Below are positions 54,846 through 64,000 of a stretch of 64,000 bases of DNA, piece after piece (the stretch's first letter is position 1; each line of letters opens with the position of its first letter). Under the pieces are notes generated by a model, which worked only from the letters and a program-made list of their open reading frames with translations, had not been told where the DNA came from and searched no databases. The DNA is from Branchinecta lynchi (Eukaryota > Arthropoda > Branchiopoda > Anostraca > Branchinectidae), in assembly GCA_023053575.1 (NCBI GenBank), contig JAKZAP010000018.1, positions 16,644,202 through 16,708,201 on the forward strand, given 5' to 3'. The position numbers and the translations under genes are program-made.

Positions 54846-57800
54846 CCATGGCTGAGTCCATTGCTGATAGTACCAAAGAAAGATGGATCAAAGAGGGCAG
54901 TCATTGACCTACGGAAGGTCAATAGTCTTACCAGGAAAGACTCTTATCCACTGCCACACATAGATCAGCTGCTGGATAGACTTCATGGATGCAGTGTCTA
55001 CAGCAGCATGGACGCCATCTCTGGATACTGGCAATGTACTATCGATGAAGACTCGAGACCAATCACAGCCTTTGCAGCGCCAGGCACACCGGTTTACCAG
55101 TTCAAGAAGATGCCTTTTGGTCTGTCCAACGCACCTGCGCATTACTCTAGGCTGATGAATAGGATACTGAATCACCTGTTTCAGCTAGGTATCTCAGTCT
55201 ACCTAGATGACATCCTGGCTGCCAACAAGACAGACGAAGAGCATTTTGCTGCATTGTCAAAGGTTTTCGAGGCACTTAGGCGGGCTAATCTGAAGCTTAA
55301 GGGTAAAAAGTGTTCCTTTTTCAAGGAAGAACTGACTTACTTGGGACACCAGATATCCAGGAAAGGGATAAAACCGGACCCAAGTAAGATAACTGCTATC
55401 GAAGAGTTAGCTTACCCGAAGAACCTACATGAGCTTCGTTCTGCACTTGGATTGTTTTCCTATTTCCGCAAATTCATCAGAAATTTTTCCGGAATAGCAG
55501 AATGCCTTACCCGCCTTACCAAGAAAGGAACAAATTTTGATTTTGGGCTAGAACAACGAGAGGCTTTCGAAAAGTTGCGATCGAACCTTCTTCAGAAGCC
55601 AATTTTAGGACTTCCTGATTTTAGTCCTGGAGCTAACCCTATGATCCTGAAAGCAGACGCTTCAGACGTTGCTATTGGTGGAGTGCTTGCTCAAGTTCAG
55701 GATGGGCAAGAGAGGATCCTTCGTTTCTCGTCCAGAACCTTGAATACTGCAGAACGAAAGCATTCAGCAACCGAGAAAGAAGCGATCGCGGTTGTTTACC
55801 ATATTCGGACATTTAGACCTTATCTGCTTGGCAAGAAGTTCACCGTCTTCTCCGACCATAGACCTTTAACATGGATCATGAATAAGAACGACGCTACGGG
55901 TAAATGGGCGCGTTTTCAGATGGAGCTCCAAGGGTATGATTTTGACATTCAATACATACCTGGTCCTAAGAACATTGTTCCAGATGCACTGTCAAGGTTG
56001 CCTACAGTAAATGTCAATTTAACGAGTATCAGTGACTTACCATTTAAGTCAACAGCTCATATGCGAGATTTGCAGTCTAAGGATGTTTTCTGCAAAGTCA
56101 TTCGCGATCATTTGAGTACTGGAAAAAGAATGACGCAAGAAATTGAAAGACTTGTACTGCGAGAAATTCAGAATTTTGTTATCGATGAAGAATCCGAACT
56201 TGTTTGTTACCTCTCGATACCAACAAACAAGTGCCGTCGCTCGGATATCAAGGTGGTACCGGTTTTGCCGACGAGCTTAATAAGGGAAACGCTTGAGTTT
56301 TTCCATGACTCTCCGCTGGCAGGACATTTTGCCTTTATGCGCACTTATCAGCGCATACGAGAGCGCTGCTATTTCAGAGACATGTTTTCAATCATCAAGG
56401 GTTATGTTCAAGGTTGTCTAAAATGTAGTCAGCGTAAAGGCTTACCTTACACACCGAAAGCGCCTCTTGGGTCGCTCCCGGAGGTAAGTCGTCCCTTAGA
56501 GTTGGTCGGTTTAGACTTGTTGGGTCCGTTCAATCGGTCGGATCAAGGTAACAAGTACGTGCTCGTGATTACTGATCACTTTACTAAGCACGTGACTTTG
56601 GCACCTATTCCTGATAAGTCGGCAAACGAGGTCGCTAAGGCGTTTGTCGAGAAATTTGTCCTGATTTATGGTTGCTGTGATCGAATAATCAGTGACCAAG
56701 GTAGCGAATTCATGAGTTCAGTTTTTAAAGCTACTCTCGAAATTTTGAATATTAAAGGACTCAGGACTTCAAGTTTCCATCCAGCCTGTAATGGGGCCAC
56801 CGAAAGACACAACAGGGAAATTGCAAATATTCTCAGTATGTATGTGAGCCGACGAGATTTTTCGGATTGGGAGAACTTTCTTCCATATGTCCAGTGGGCG
56901 ATTAACACGGCCTACCAAGAATCCATACAGGACACGCCTCACTATATGACATTTTTGCGCGAACCTCGTTTCCCATCAGATGGCATTATCAACAGTCGCA
57001 CATTTTACGACTCAGACGTAAACTACAAATCTGAGATGATAATGAGACAGAAGCTAGCTTTTGAAATGGTGGGTCAAAATATCAAAGCAGCAAAGGAGAA
57101 ACAAAAGAGACACTATGATACAAATCTGAAGTATCATCAGTTTGAAGTGGGACAGTTGGTTTTGCTTTATGTTCCACCGGAGGCAAGACACAAAAAGCTG
57201 GACAAGATTCGCTGGGCGGGACCATACCGAGTGACAGCAGCACTAGAGAACAAACTCAACTACGAAATCACTCGAGTAAGCGACAACAAGAAATCAGTTG
57301 TACATCAGAATCGCCTAAAGCCTTATACACCGTATCGGCTTTGGGAAGGCCAGGTTGAAGTTGAAGAGGAAATACAAACATTGGCAAAACCAGCCAGGAA
57401 AGTGCGGTTTGCCGAGCCACCACACAGGGATGAAGAATCCGATTCATCAGACGACGGATCCGATTCTTCAGATGATGAAGGTGGTGACGAAGGGGGGAGG
57501 CCAAACAATCAGCAGATACCAAGCAATACCAGCTCTGCTAGACCCTCAAGATCAACTGAGCCAGCCCAGACAAGCGTTCCAGCTCATTTCTTCGAAAACA
57601 CAAACTCTTCTGCCGGAGGAAACACACGTTCATCTGTCATACCACCAGCAGAGGAAGAGTCGGAAGACAGTGAGCAAGAATTCTCAGATACAGCAGTCTC
57701 CGCTCCCAGGACACCAAGATATAAGATACCAAGTGAACTGCACGATGGTGACTATTCAGATTGGCCAAGCCCATTTCAGTGGACACCTGAAAGAGCAGAA

Positions 57801-58946
57801 AGAAGAAGATACTCGTCACCAGCAGACTTGGATATCGAAGGCACTCCCGACTTCAAGGACCGATTCCTTGAAAGAACAAAAGCGACACCAAGCGAGCTTG
57901 CCTGGGACAACTATCTAGGTCAGAAGTACGACGACTCGATAGGAGGAGACGAAGTTTTCCAGCCGAAGGAACTGCTGTTTACACCAGGACCCTCATGTTC
58001 TACCCCTTTGCCGAAGCAAAAGGAGACTGAGAGTCCACTGCGAGATCGGAACGTCGACATTGCAAAACCTTGTGTTTCGCGAAGCAGTCCAGAAGTCAAG
58101 AAATCAAGTGGATCTGCAGCAAAATATAATCCAAAGAGATGGCTAGCGACAGTAGACAAATACCTGGTAGAGCCACTGTTAGGACCAGTCGATTGGGAGG
58201 CGGTTGCTGAAAGGAGAAAACGCAAAGAAGAAAAGTTGAGCAAGAGCAAAAGCTCAAAAAGAAGTACCGGTTCAGGCCCCGCATCAGAGCAGTTGCCTCA
58301 GACATGTAGAGCTGATGAAGAGCTATGGCGGAGGAGGAGCCCTCCGAGAAACATGTCGAGTTCATCAGCCTCAAACGAGTCGAAGTCTCCCTTGTCCGCA
58401 ACGGAAGACAGAAGTGAAGCTCTTGAACAGAGAATAGGCGACTCAGCAAACACAGGAGAGACGAAAGGACCAGAGATCGTCTCGACACCCCTGCGGGAAA
58501 CAGCAGGTAGCTCTAGGCAAGAAGAAGAGTCTATTCCAGAACCAGTTGGCTCGGAGAAGCCATCAGAACAACTGACGACCGAAATCCCTACGCAGCAGGC
58601 TGTAGGGGAACCGTCAGTCGATGCGTTTGCCCCTGTAGAACCAATCCGCGGGCGATCGAATAGTTTACCCCAGTCAAGTGGCTTGGCAGCCAAACGGTTG
58701 GTAAGGAAAAGTCACATCGAACAACGTTTGCACCAACATAAATTTGACCAAGCCACATCGAGCAACAGGGGTAGGCAAGATTTAGATGCTGCAAAGGCAG
58801 CAGATCAAGCATCAAAGAAAGCAAAACAGGAGGAGTACAAACTGTATCTTGAGTCGCTCTCAAGTAGACAGTCGAGACCATTACGAGACAGAAAGCAGCC
58901 AGACAAGTTAACATACACGAAACTGGGAGGTGGGACACAGAAATAG
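54846..58946 (+). CDS. Pol, second part: reverse transcriptase, RNase H, integrase, long tail
   Basis: Same frame as the protease part, continuing directly after the TGA with PWLSPLLIVPKKDG. Numbering from the Met at 54861: reverse transcriptase has SSMDAISGYWQ, FGLSNAPAHYSRLMN and YLDD at 114-117. RNase H has Asp265, Glu307, Asp332 (SDHRPLTW) and Asp375. Integrase has the HHCC finger His482, His489, Cys519, Cys522 and the D,D(35)E triad Asp552, Asp612, Glu648. A GPY-type module (WAGPYRVTAAL) is near 786. Residues 850 to 1361 form an unusual acidic, Ser/Pro-rich tail ending in Lys/Arg-rich sequence. Function would be copying element RNA and inserting it into chromosomes. Confidence 0.93.
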   Translation, partial: PWLSPLLIVPKKDGSKRAVIDLRKVNSLTRKDSYPLPHIDQLLDRLHGCSVYSSMDAISGYWQCTIDEDSRPITAFAAPGTPVYQFKKMPFGLSNAPAHYSRLMNRILNHLFQLGISVYLDDILAANKTDEEHFAALSKVFEALRRANLKLKGKKCSFFKEELTYLGHQISRKGIKPDPSKITAIEELAYPKNLHELRSALGLFSYFRKFIRNFSGIAECLTRLTKKGTNFDFGLEQREAFEKLRSNLLQKPILGLPDFSPGANPMILKADASDVAIGGVLAQVQDGQERILRFSSRTLNTAERKHSATEKEAIAVVYHIRTFRPYLLGKKFTVFSDHRPLTWIMNKNDATGKWARFQMELQGYDFDIQYIPGPKNIVPDALSRLPTVNVNLTSISDLPFKSTAHMRDLQSKDVFCKVIRDHLSTGKRMTQEIERLVLREIQNFVIDEESELVCYLSIPTNKCRRSDIKVVPVLPTSLIRETLEFFHDSPLAGHFAFMRTYQRIRERCYFRDMFSIIKGYVQGCLKCSQRKGLPYTPKAPLGSLPEVSRPLELVGLDLLGPFNRSDQGNKYVLVITDHFTKHVTLAPIPDKSANEVAKAFVEKFVLIYGCCDRIISDQGSEFMSSVFKATLEILNIKGLRTSSFHPACNGATERHNREIANILSMYVSRRDFSDWENFLPYVQWAINTAYQESIQDTPHYMTFLREPRFPSDGIINSRTFYDSDVNYKSEMIMRQKLAFEMVGQNIKAAKEKQKRHYDTNLKYHQFEVGQLVLLYVPPEARHKKLDKIRWAGPYRVTAALENKLNYEITRVSDNKKSVVHQNRLKPYTPYRLWEGQVEVEEEIQTLAKPARKVRFAEPPHRDEESDSSDDGSDSSDDEGGDEGGRPNNQQIPSNTSSARPSRSTEPAQTSVPAHFFENTNSSAGGNTRSSVIPPAEEESEDSEQEFSDTAVSAPRTPRYKIPSELHDGDYSDWPSPFQWTPERAERRRYSSPADLDIEGTPDFKDRFLERTKATPSELAWDNYLGQKYDDSIGGDEVFQPKELLFTPGPSCSTPLPKQKETESPLRDRNVDIAKPCVSRSSPEVKKSSGSAAKYNPKRWLATVDKYLVEPLLGPVDWEAVAERRKRKEEKLSKSKSSKRSTGSGPASEQLPQTCRADEELWRRRSPPRNMSSSSASNESKSPLSATEDRSEALEQRIGDSANTGETKGPEIVSTPLRETAGSSRQEEESIPEPVGSEKPSEQLTTEIPTQQAVGEPSVDAFAPVEPIRGRSNSLPQSSGLAAKRLVRKSHIEQRLHQHKFDQATSSNRGRQDLDAAKAADQASKKAKQEEYKLYLESLSSRQSRPLRDRKQPDKLTYTKLGGGTQK

Positions 58947-61252
58947 GGATGCAAATCTTAACGATTACTGCACGCTGAGTGAATTACAGATCCGGAGCTG
59001 TGTTTCCCTTGAGCGCACTTAATCACATTTGAGCGTAAAAACCTAATATTCTAAAGTTGTCTTAATTACCCTATTCTTTTGTGATGAAGGTAAAGAATTG
59101 TTTTGTACAGTGTTGTCATGCGCCAACAAACCTTGAGTGAGCTCGGTCACTGTTGGTCTACTTGATTTACACTGTAAGATATGCAAGAAATAGGTTTGAT
59201 TTCCCGATTCGATTTATTCGTGAATTTTCCCCTGAAATCCCAGTACAGAACTAATAACTTGTGCTTTAAGAGAATGTACTCCTGACTGGAGAGCAAATGG
59301 AACACCACTTAAAATCAATGGAACTTTGGCCAAGTTTCATTCGAGTAATGCTAATAGATAGCGAGGGGTGAGTTTGGTCACCCCTAGGCGGAAAGAAGTA
59401 ACCGCCAGGATAATTAGATTTCTCCTTTGAGAAATGCTTCAAGAAAGCGGGGGGTGAGTTTTTGTCACCCCTGGGTGGGAAGAAATACCCACCAAGATTA
59501 ACAGATTCGGATTAATCTGTTTTGTATTTTACAGGTAATGTGTTTCTCTGAAACAGCTGGTAACTTCGGACCAAGGACTATTAAGAAGGAAATAAGGTTG
59601 TCCTAAAAGAGAGTTTCAAACAGCAGAAGCTGCGTCGTAAATCTTTAAGAGTAAAGGATTTAACTAAAGCTCCGTTGCTGGTGCAGAAAGAGATTTTGCT
59701 TTAAGGGAAAGCTTTAATGGTTTAAAGGATTAAACTAAAATGGGTCGACAGCTGGTTTCCCGTAAAAATAAGCAAATAAAGCAGCTAATATTGTGGGTTA
59801 AGTCCGAGTTACAATTCAGTCGAGTAAGAGAGACACCAACGATGAGTTCGCCATACCAGAAGTGCTCGCACCCACAAGCGAGCGGAAGGACAACCTTACA
59901 AGGAATCGACCCAGTATCTTCAGCACAGAGATGTCAGATAGCTGTCCTCGCAGCTATACGTTCCAGAAGATGAATTTCAAGCAAGGCTGACTACGAGCCT
60001 TGTTACAAGAAGAAAGGAAACGGTTCTCTAGCCCAAGAAGAGGCTATGCAGAAGAGAACACAAGCAAACATAGAAACTGAAGAGGAGGAAGAACCCAATC
60101 AGACAACGGAAGAAGCCTTATGAAACCTCGGAAGAAGAGGTGACCGTTCATAGAAGGAAGATGGCACAGGGCCATCACGAGACAGCTGGGACCCGGATGT
60201 TGAGTTCCAAAAGAAGACATAGCTTGAGAAAGCGAAAGACAATGCTGTATGCGTAAGTGTGACCTTACCGTATTCAGAAACATTCAGACATCGGCACAAG
60301 TGGCCAGAGTGATGGTCGGAACAGGATAAGAAATCCTTATGTAGTATTATTAGTCGAAAGACGATTTGCCTCGAAGATTGGCAAGAAATAGTTAGTGATT
60401 TGAAAACTTAAAGCAGTTGTTTCCATACTTTATTTTAAGCTAATGTTTTTTTTTAGGATTTAGGCTTTGGGGTTTAGAAGTTCAAGTTATAACCAAAGAT
60501 GGTTGCCCCAGTAATAAGTAAAGATAGTAGGTATTTAACAAGATTGAGTTGCAAATGTTAGGTCTATAGTATATTACAAACATCGGACGTATTTGAGACA
60601 GTAATTTAAAAGTGCCCTGTATAGACTAGGATAGCTGTATTTGCAGGGATAGGATTTTCCAGTTGAAAGTTGTCATATAGGCGCTATTCTTTTCTAAGGG
60701 AGGAAGGGAAGTGTAAACTCAAACTCCAAAATTCTGATTTCGGTAACGATAAGCAGTAATTAGTAATTAAAGAACCTAAGAAGCAAAGGTTCTATAAGTA
60801 AATTGGGTAGACCTGATACTATGGAGAAAAATGCCACTACCAAAGATATATCCATACACTGGAAGTTGTCAGCCTAAGGCTGACAAAGGGTTCGGAAGCG
60901 ATACCCAGTGCTAAGTGACGGCGAGAGCTAACTTAAAGAGATTGGTGATGCAGATTAAAGTTCACACCAAATAGTTGTTGGCCGCTGGTTGCTAGTTTAT
61001 AAAGGAAATGGTACAATGGCACAAGGTGGTAACCCAACACTTTCTGGGTTAAAGGTGACAGGTTTACCTGGTTTACTGGAATATTTTAGTTAACCGTAAA
61101 CGGTATCCCTTGAAATCAGATTTTTGACACCATAAGTAAATTGTTAAAAATAGCTGATATGACAACCTTCAACCTGGTTGAGCAAGTAAAATTATATGTT
61201 GTAGGTATTTTTAGAGCTGTGTCGGGAGACACTTTTTGGAAGGCGTGAGGAG
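58947..61252 (+). other. 2.3-kb region between pol and 3' LTR, no convincing gene
   Basis: No frame longer than about 80 codons on either strand and no envelope-like signal or membrane segment. Structured parts: the hairpin tandem at 59356-59507 and a 10-bp palindrome, TTGTCAGCCT-A-AGGCTGACAA, at 60866-60886. The purine-rich GGAAGGCGTGAGGAG just before 61253 would serve as polypurine tract, though it is not a clean one. Confidence 0.7.
59356..59507 (+). other. Tandem pair of two-hairpin RNA structures
   Basis: Two units, starting at 59356 and 59442, each fold into two hairpins. Unit 1: AGGGGTGA/TCACCCCT (59364-59371, 59378-59385) and GGCGG/CCGCC (59387-59391, 59402-59406). Unit 2: GGGGTGA/TCACCCC (59451-59457, 59465-59471) and GGTGGG/CCCACC (59474-59479, 59488-59493). 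Between units a C-G pair is replaced by T-A, and an A/A mismatch by G-C, in the second hairpin. Such paired changes suggest the RNA fold matters. Role unknown. Confidence 0.7.
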
Positions 61253-61746
61253 TGTAACGACACGAAATATTTAATTCCAAATCTTTTTAGCAACTCTTGC
61301 AAAATGCCTTTTCTCGACTCACTTTAAATGCTTATGTTTAAGAGCTGGCCAAAATGCTTTAGCCAAGACTTGGAAACGATTTAAGAAAAGAGCACTATAT
61401 AAGACGAATGTACTCATATGTAAAAGGGCAGTCTTAAGCTAGTCTTAAGACAGTAGTGATCGTTGGATTAACAGATGTATTCGATGTATGCAGAACTTCA
61501 ATATTAAAAGTAAGTGTGTTTTCTAACCACTGTGTATTGAATGTAGGACCTAGGACCTACCGTCCGAACTCCCCCCCTCCACAGTTACGAACCAACCCTT
61601 CGAGGATTAAGATCAGAGTACCGGTATAGTCTAATATGTACCAACCGCTCGGGTACACGCTACACGTATATTAGATGCTCGGTTTCGTACAACAGTTAAA
61701 GCATAAACGATTAGAGAGATACTCCTAACGTAACACCAATTTAACA
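61253..61746 (+). repeat. 3' LTR
   Basis: Same 494 bp as 52248-52741 except C at 61737. It ends AATTTAACA and is followed by TATG at 61747-61750, matching the four bases before the 5' LTR. Confidence 0.96.
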
Positions 61747-62077
61747 TATGACCTATGGTCCGTAAGTAAACAAAAGGTGTTATTCTCTGGTATGTACTGT
61801 ACGAATAAAATAAACAACCTTTAAGTGAAAAGGTTGTTAGTGGGTCGAGGCCCGGAATAAAAGAGTACGGATTGCAAACGGTATACAAGATTAATCACAT
61901 TGAACGGAAAGGGATTAGCGCTGCCTAGCAATGGCAGAAGTTAGCAGTACGGGTGTAGATGGCACCACCATCAATAGCGGTAAGGCGACGTGCTGAGTCC
62001 ATGTCTGAACTTTATTTTATCACCCGACAAGTACTTCGTCCGGAATCAGAAATTTGGTACCATAGAAGTACAGTTTA
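61747..62077. other. Flank of the LTR element with an R1 fragment
   Basis: Positions about 61975-62047 (GACGTGCTGAGTCCATGTCT, CCGACAAGTACTTCGTCCGG) are part of an R1 core monomer. The rest is unassigned. Confidence 0.5.
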
Positions 62078-62447
62078 TTTAAAGGACCTGTCTCGTCTAT
62101 AATATTAAGGCAACCTACTTCCAAAATCACTCCATATATTTCTAAACCAAGAGACCCCAATTTCGTACGGTACATTCTAACACCTCCGAGAAAGCCACGC
62201 TGATTTTCTCACTTGGCTTGTTTTGCTACCTTCGATGTAAATCACGCCGTCGGCGGTTGTCTACGAGAAGTTTTTCCATCAGAAAAAAAATTATGTAAAT
62301 TTTTTCCCTGTTTTCGCTGTGAGTCAGTGGGTCTTGGAAAAGGCTTAAAATAGCCAAAACACTGGGTTATGTGTTGAAAGCACACCTTAGTTTTAAAGCG
62401 TTCTAAATACTGTAAGTTAAATAGTAAAAATTGCGAGATGTCCTTAA
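62078..62447. mobile_element. R3 element
   Basis: Starts TTTAAAGGACC and matches 7677-8037 throughout (CTCCATATATTTCTAAACC, GTTTTTCCATCAGAAAA). Ends GCGAGATGTCCTTAA. No R4 follows here, so R3 also exists alone. Confidence 0.72.
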
Positions 62448-62457
62448 AATAGCTCCT

Positions 62458-63271
62458 TAGAAAAGTTCAGATATGGATTCAGCATGTGTGTTTATTCCTA
62501 TTAGTTATATCTGTTTTGACGAAACACATCGAAACTTGCTGCCTTACTTCTGCTAATTTTCCGGTTTCTGCGGAATTCCGAACTACTTTTCCGGCAAAAA
62601 AAAACACTCAAAAATGAATTCATATCCAACATCTAATCAACTTCAAATAAAACTTAACTTGCAACAAGTTTCCCGGTTTCAGCCGGATTTAGGGTGAACT
62701 ATATGTCTGGGTAAAAATTGATTGTCATATATGGATTCAGCATCTCTTCTTACCCCTGAATCGGACATCTAATCAACTAAAAATACTACTTTGGCTTTTA
62801 AAAAAATTACTGGTTTTGGCAGGATTCCAGGCAAACTACTTGTCCGGGTAGGAAATGATTGTCACATCAGTTCTCAGCATGTCTTCTTACCCCTAAATCG
62901 AACATCTAATCAACTTAAATAAAACTTTGACTTTAACAAACTATCCAGTTTGCGCCGTATTCCGGGCCAAACACTTGTCCGGTGAGAAAAGGTTTTCATA
63001 GTCGTGTTCAGCATGTCTTCTTACCCCACTATCTCATCAGCTGTTTACAAATATTTTGTTTGTCCCTTAATTTGAACCCCCACCCCTAAATGTAGGGCTA
63101 TAAAGCCCATTTACGAACTCGACCTTTCCTTTGATCCAAAGGATCCTCACACTAAGTTTCATCAAAATGTCTCATTCCCTTCGAAAGTTATCGTGCTCAC
63201 AGACGGGCAGATAGACGGACAACTTGCGATATCATAGGTATCCCTCCACTTACGTTTTGGGATCCCAAAAA
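62458..63271 (-). mobile_element. R1 element, 3' part truncated, reverse orientation
   Basis: The head is complete on the minus strand (TTTTTGGGATCCCAAAACG at 63271-63253, short TCCG-type tract near 63200-63220). About five core monomers extend to 62458, where the GGGATCCC...CTTGTT tail is missing. Confidence 0.8.
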
Positions 63272-64000
63272 GCAAAAGCGGATTACAATGAAGACATGGC
63301 TGAATCCCCTCAAACGAAACTGGTCTGCAAAACCATCGGAGGTTTCCGCTAAAATCTATTTTTACTATTACTTCTGTCGAGTTTCCGTTTCTTTTTTGCC
63401 GGATTCCGCTTGCTACTGTCTACGTGTCGCTCGAGAAAATAAAGTTCGGATGTGGATTCTGCATGGATTCACACCCCTATGCTGAAACTGTAATTGACAA
63501 GATAATTAACTTATACTTATACGGAATTTCCGGTTTTCTCCGGATTCCGGACGAACTACTTACAGGGGAAAAACAATAAAGTTCAGTTCTATTATGAACA
63601 AAAAATGTCGTTTGACACGTCAACCGTCATACCAGCTTAAAAAAAAAATTGTTTTTGTCAAAATAAAATATTACAGATTCCTTCAGCACAAACTGACTGC
63701 AAATCATATTTCACGATGCAAAGCGGATACGTCAGCTACATCTTATTAGGGCTATATTTCGGCCATTCTTGGCAAGGGTCCTCTTCAGGCTCAAGCTGGA
63801 AAATGAACAATTAAAGATTTTTTGAACTTCTTCTCTGAAAATTGGTTGGAGTTAAAACTGGTCTGTGATTTCATTCTGGACAAGTATCCAGAATGTACTA
63901 GTATCCATCTTATCTGGAAAGTAGAAGAAGAGACACGTGACTCCAAAACAAAAATGCAGAGGAACCCTCTCGACGACCCAATCGAACAGCAAAATCAGCA
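63272..64000. other. R1 and R6 fragments; otherwise unassigned
   Basis: R1-like core pieces at about 63400-63480 and 63530-63590 (CCGGATTCCGGACGAACTAC). The R6 fragment CGTCAGCTACATCTTATT...CTTGGCAAGGGTC is at 63730-63780. No XPG exon is visible to the window end. Confidence 0.5.

Larger units (their letters stand above)
52248..61746 (+). mobile_element. Ty3/Gypsy-type LTR retrotransposon, 9.5 kb, nearly intact
   Basis: Two 494-bp LTRs with TG...CA ends, flanked by the 4-bp direct repeat TATG (52244-52247 and 61747-61750). Internal order is primer-binding site, gag, protease, reverse transcriptase, RNase H, integrase, the order of the Ty3/Gypsy (Metaviridae) group. About 2.3 kb of sequence without a convincing gene follows. 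The LTRs differ at one position that I saw, so insertion was recent. One in-frame TGA interrupts pol between protease and reverse transcriptase. It sits in an XPG intron, in the gene's orientation. Confidence 0.96.

Noticed and set aside
57355..57918. 187-codon frame overlapping the integrase tail, plus minus-strand frames of 109-131 codons there
   Set aside because: All lie within the uninterrupted pol frame and arise from its low-complexity composition. None has a motif.
59740..59973. Envelope or accessory gene after pol
   Set aside because: The 77-codon frame has no signal peptide, membrane segment or known motif, and is surrounded by stops.

Overview
The window is animal nuclear DNA, most likely from an invertebrate, and is dominated by transposable elements. 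Intron-containing pieces of one conserved gene (XPG/ERCC5), RT-only remnants of non-LTR retrotransposons, a Ty3/Gypsy-type LTR retrotransposon and many TIR elements all point to a metazoan. I cannot name the species. There is no bacterial-type gene packing, no CRISPR array and no convincing tRNA or rRNA gene.

Layout. Positions 1-10356 and 19121-29477 are the same sequence: I saw one substitution and a one-base change in a G run. The first copy ends exactly at a run of 100 Ns (10357-10456). This fits two overlapping contigs that were scaffolded without being merged. The block carries one XPG exon (8520-8711, again 27641-27832) packed between repeats. The next XPG exon is at 49279-49399. The roughly 21 kb intron between them holds TIR elements (30-37 kb), two related non-LTR retrotransposon copies (38.1-40.9 and 43.0-45.6 kb), a 182-bp hAT-type element with an 8-bp target duplication, and fragments of the main repeat families. 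A nearly intact 9.5-kb Ty3/Gypsy element (52248-61746) lies downstream of the second exon. Its LTRs are 494 bp, differ at one seen position, and are flanked by TATG.

The most interesting content is two related interspersed families, called R1 and R2 here. Each begins with a palindromic word and a (TCCG)n tract. Each continues with tandem core monomers of about 137-141 bp, repeats its starting word, and ends in a short hairpin followed by (C)TTGTT. In R2 the monomers form a 281-bp dimer repeated six times. One R1 copy sits inside an older element (R3). The interrupted R3 sequence shows the insertion site and indicates no target duplication beyond a possible single T. This resembles non-autonomous rolling-circle (Helitron/Helentron-like, pearl/HINE-style) elements, but no helicase gene is present and the assignment is inference.

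Two other families, R3 and R4, end at TTAA and are found side by side at several loci. One R4 copy ends 18 bp before an XPG exon, so it probably supplies the branch-point region. In the LTR element, the 2.3 kb between pol and the 3' LTR has no convincing gene. It does contain a tandemly repeated pair of hairpins whose stems differ by compensatory changes, a good candidate for a structured RNA.
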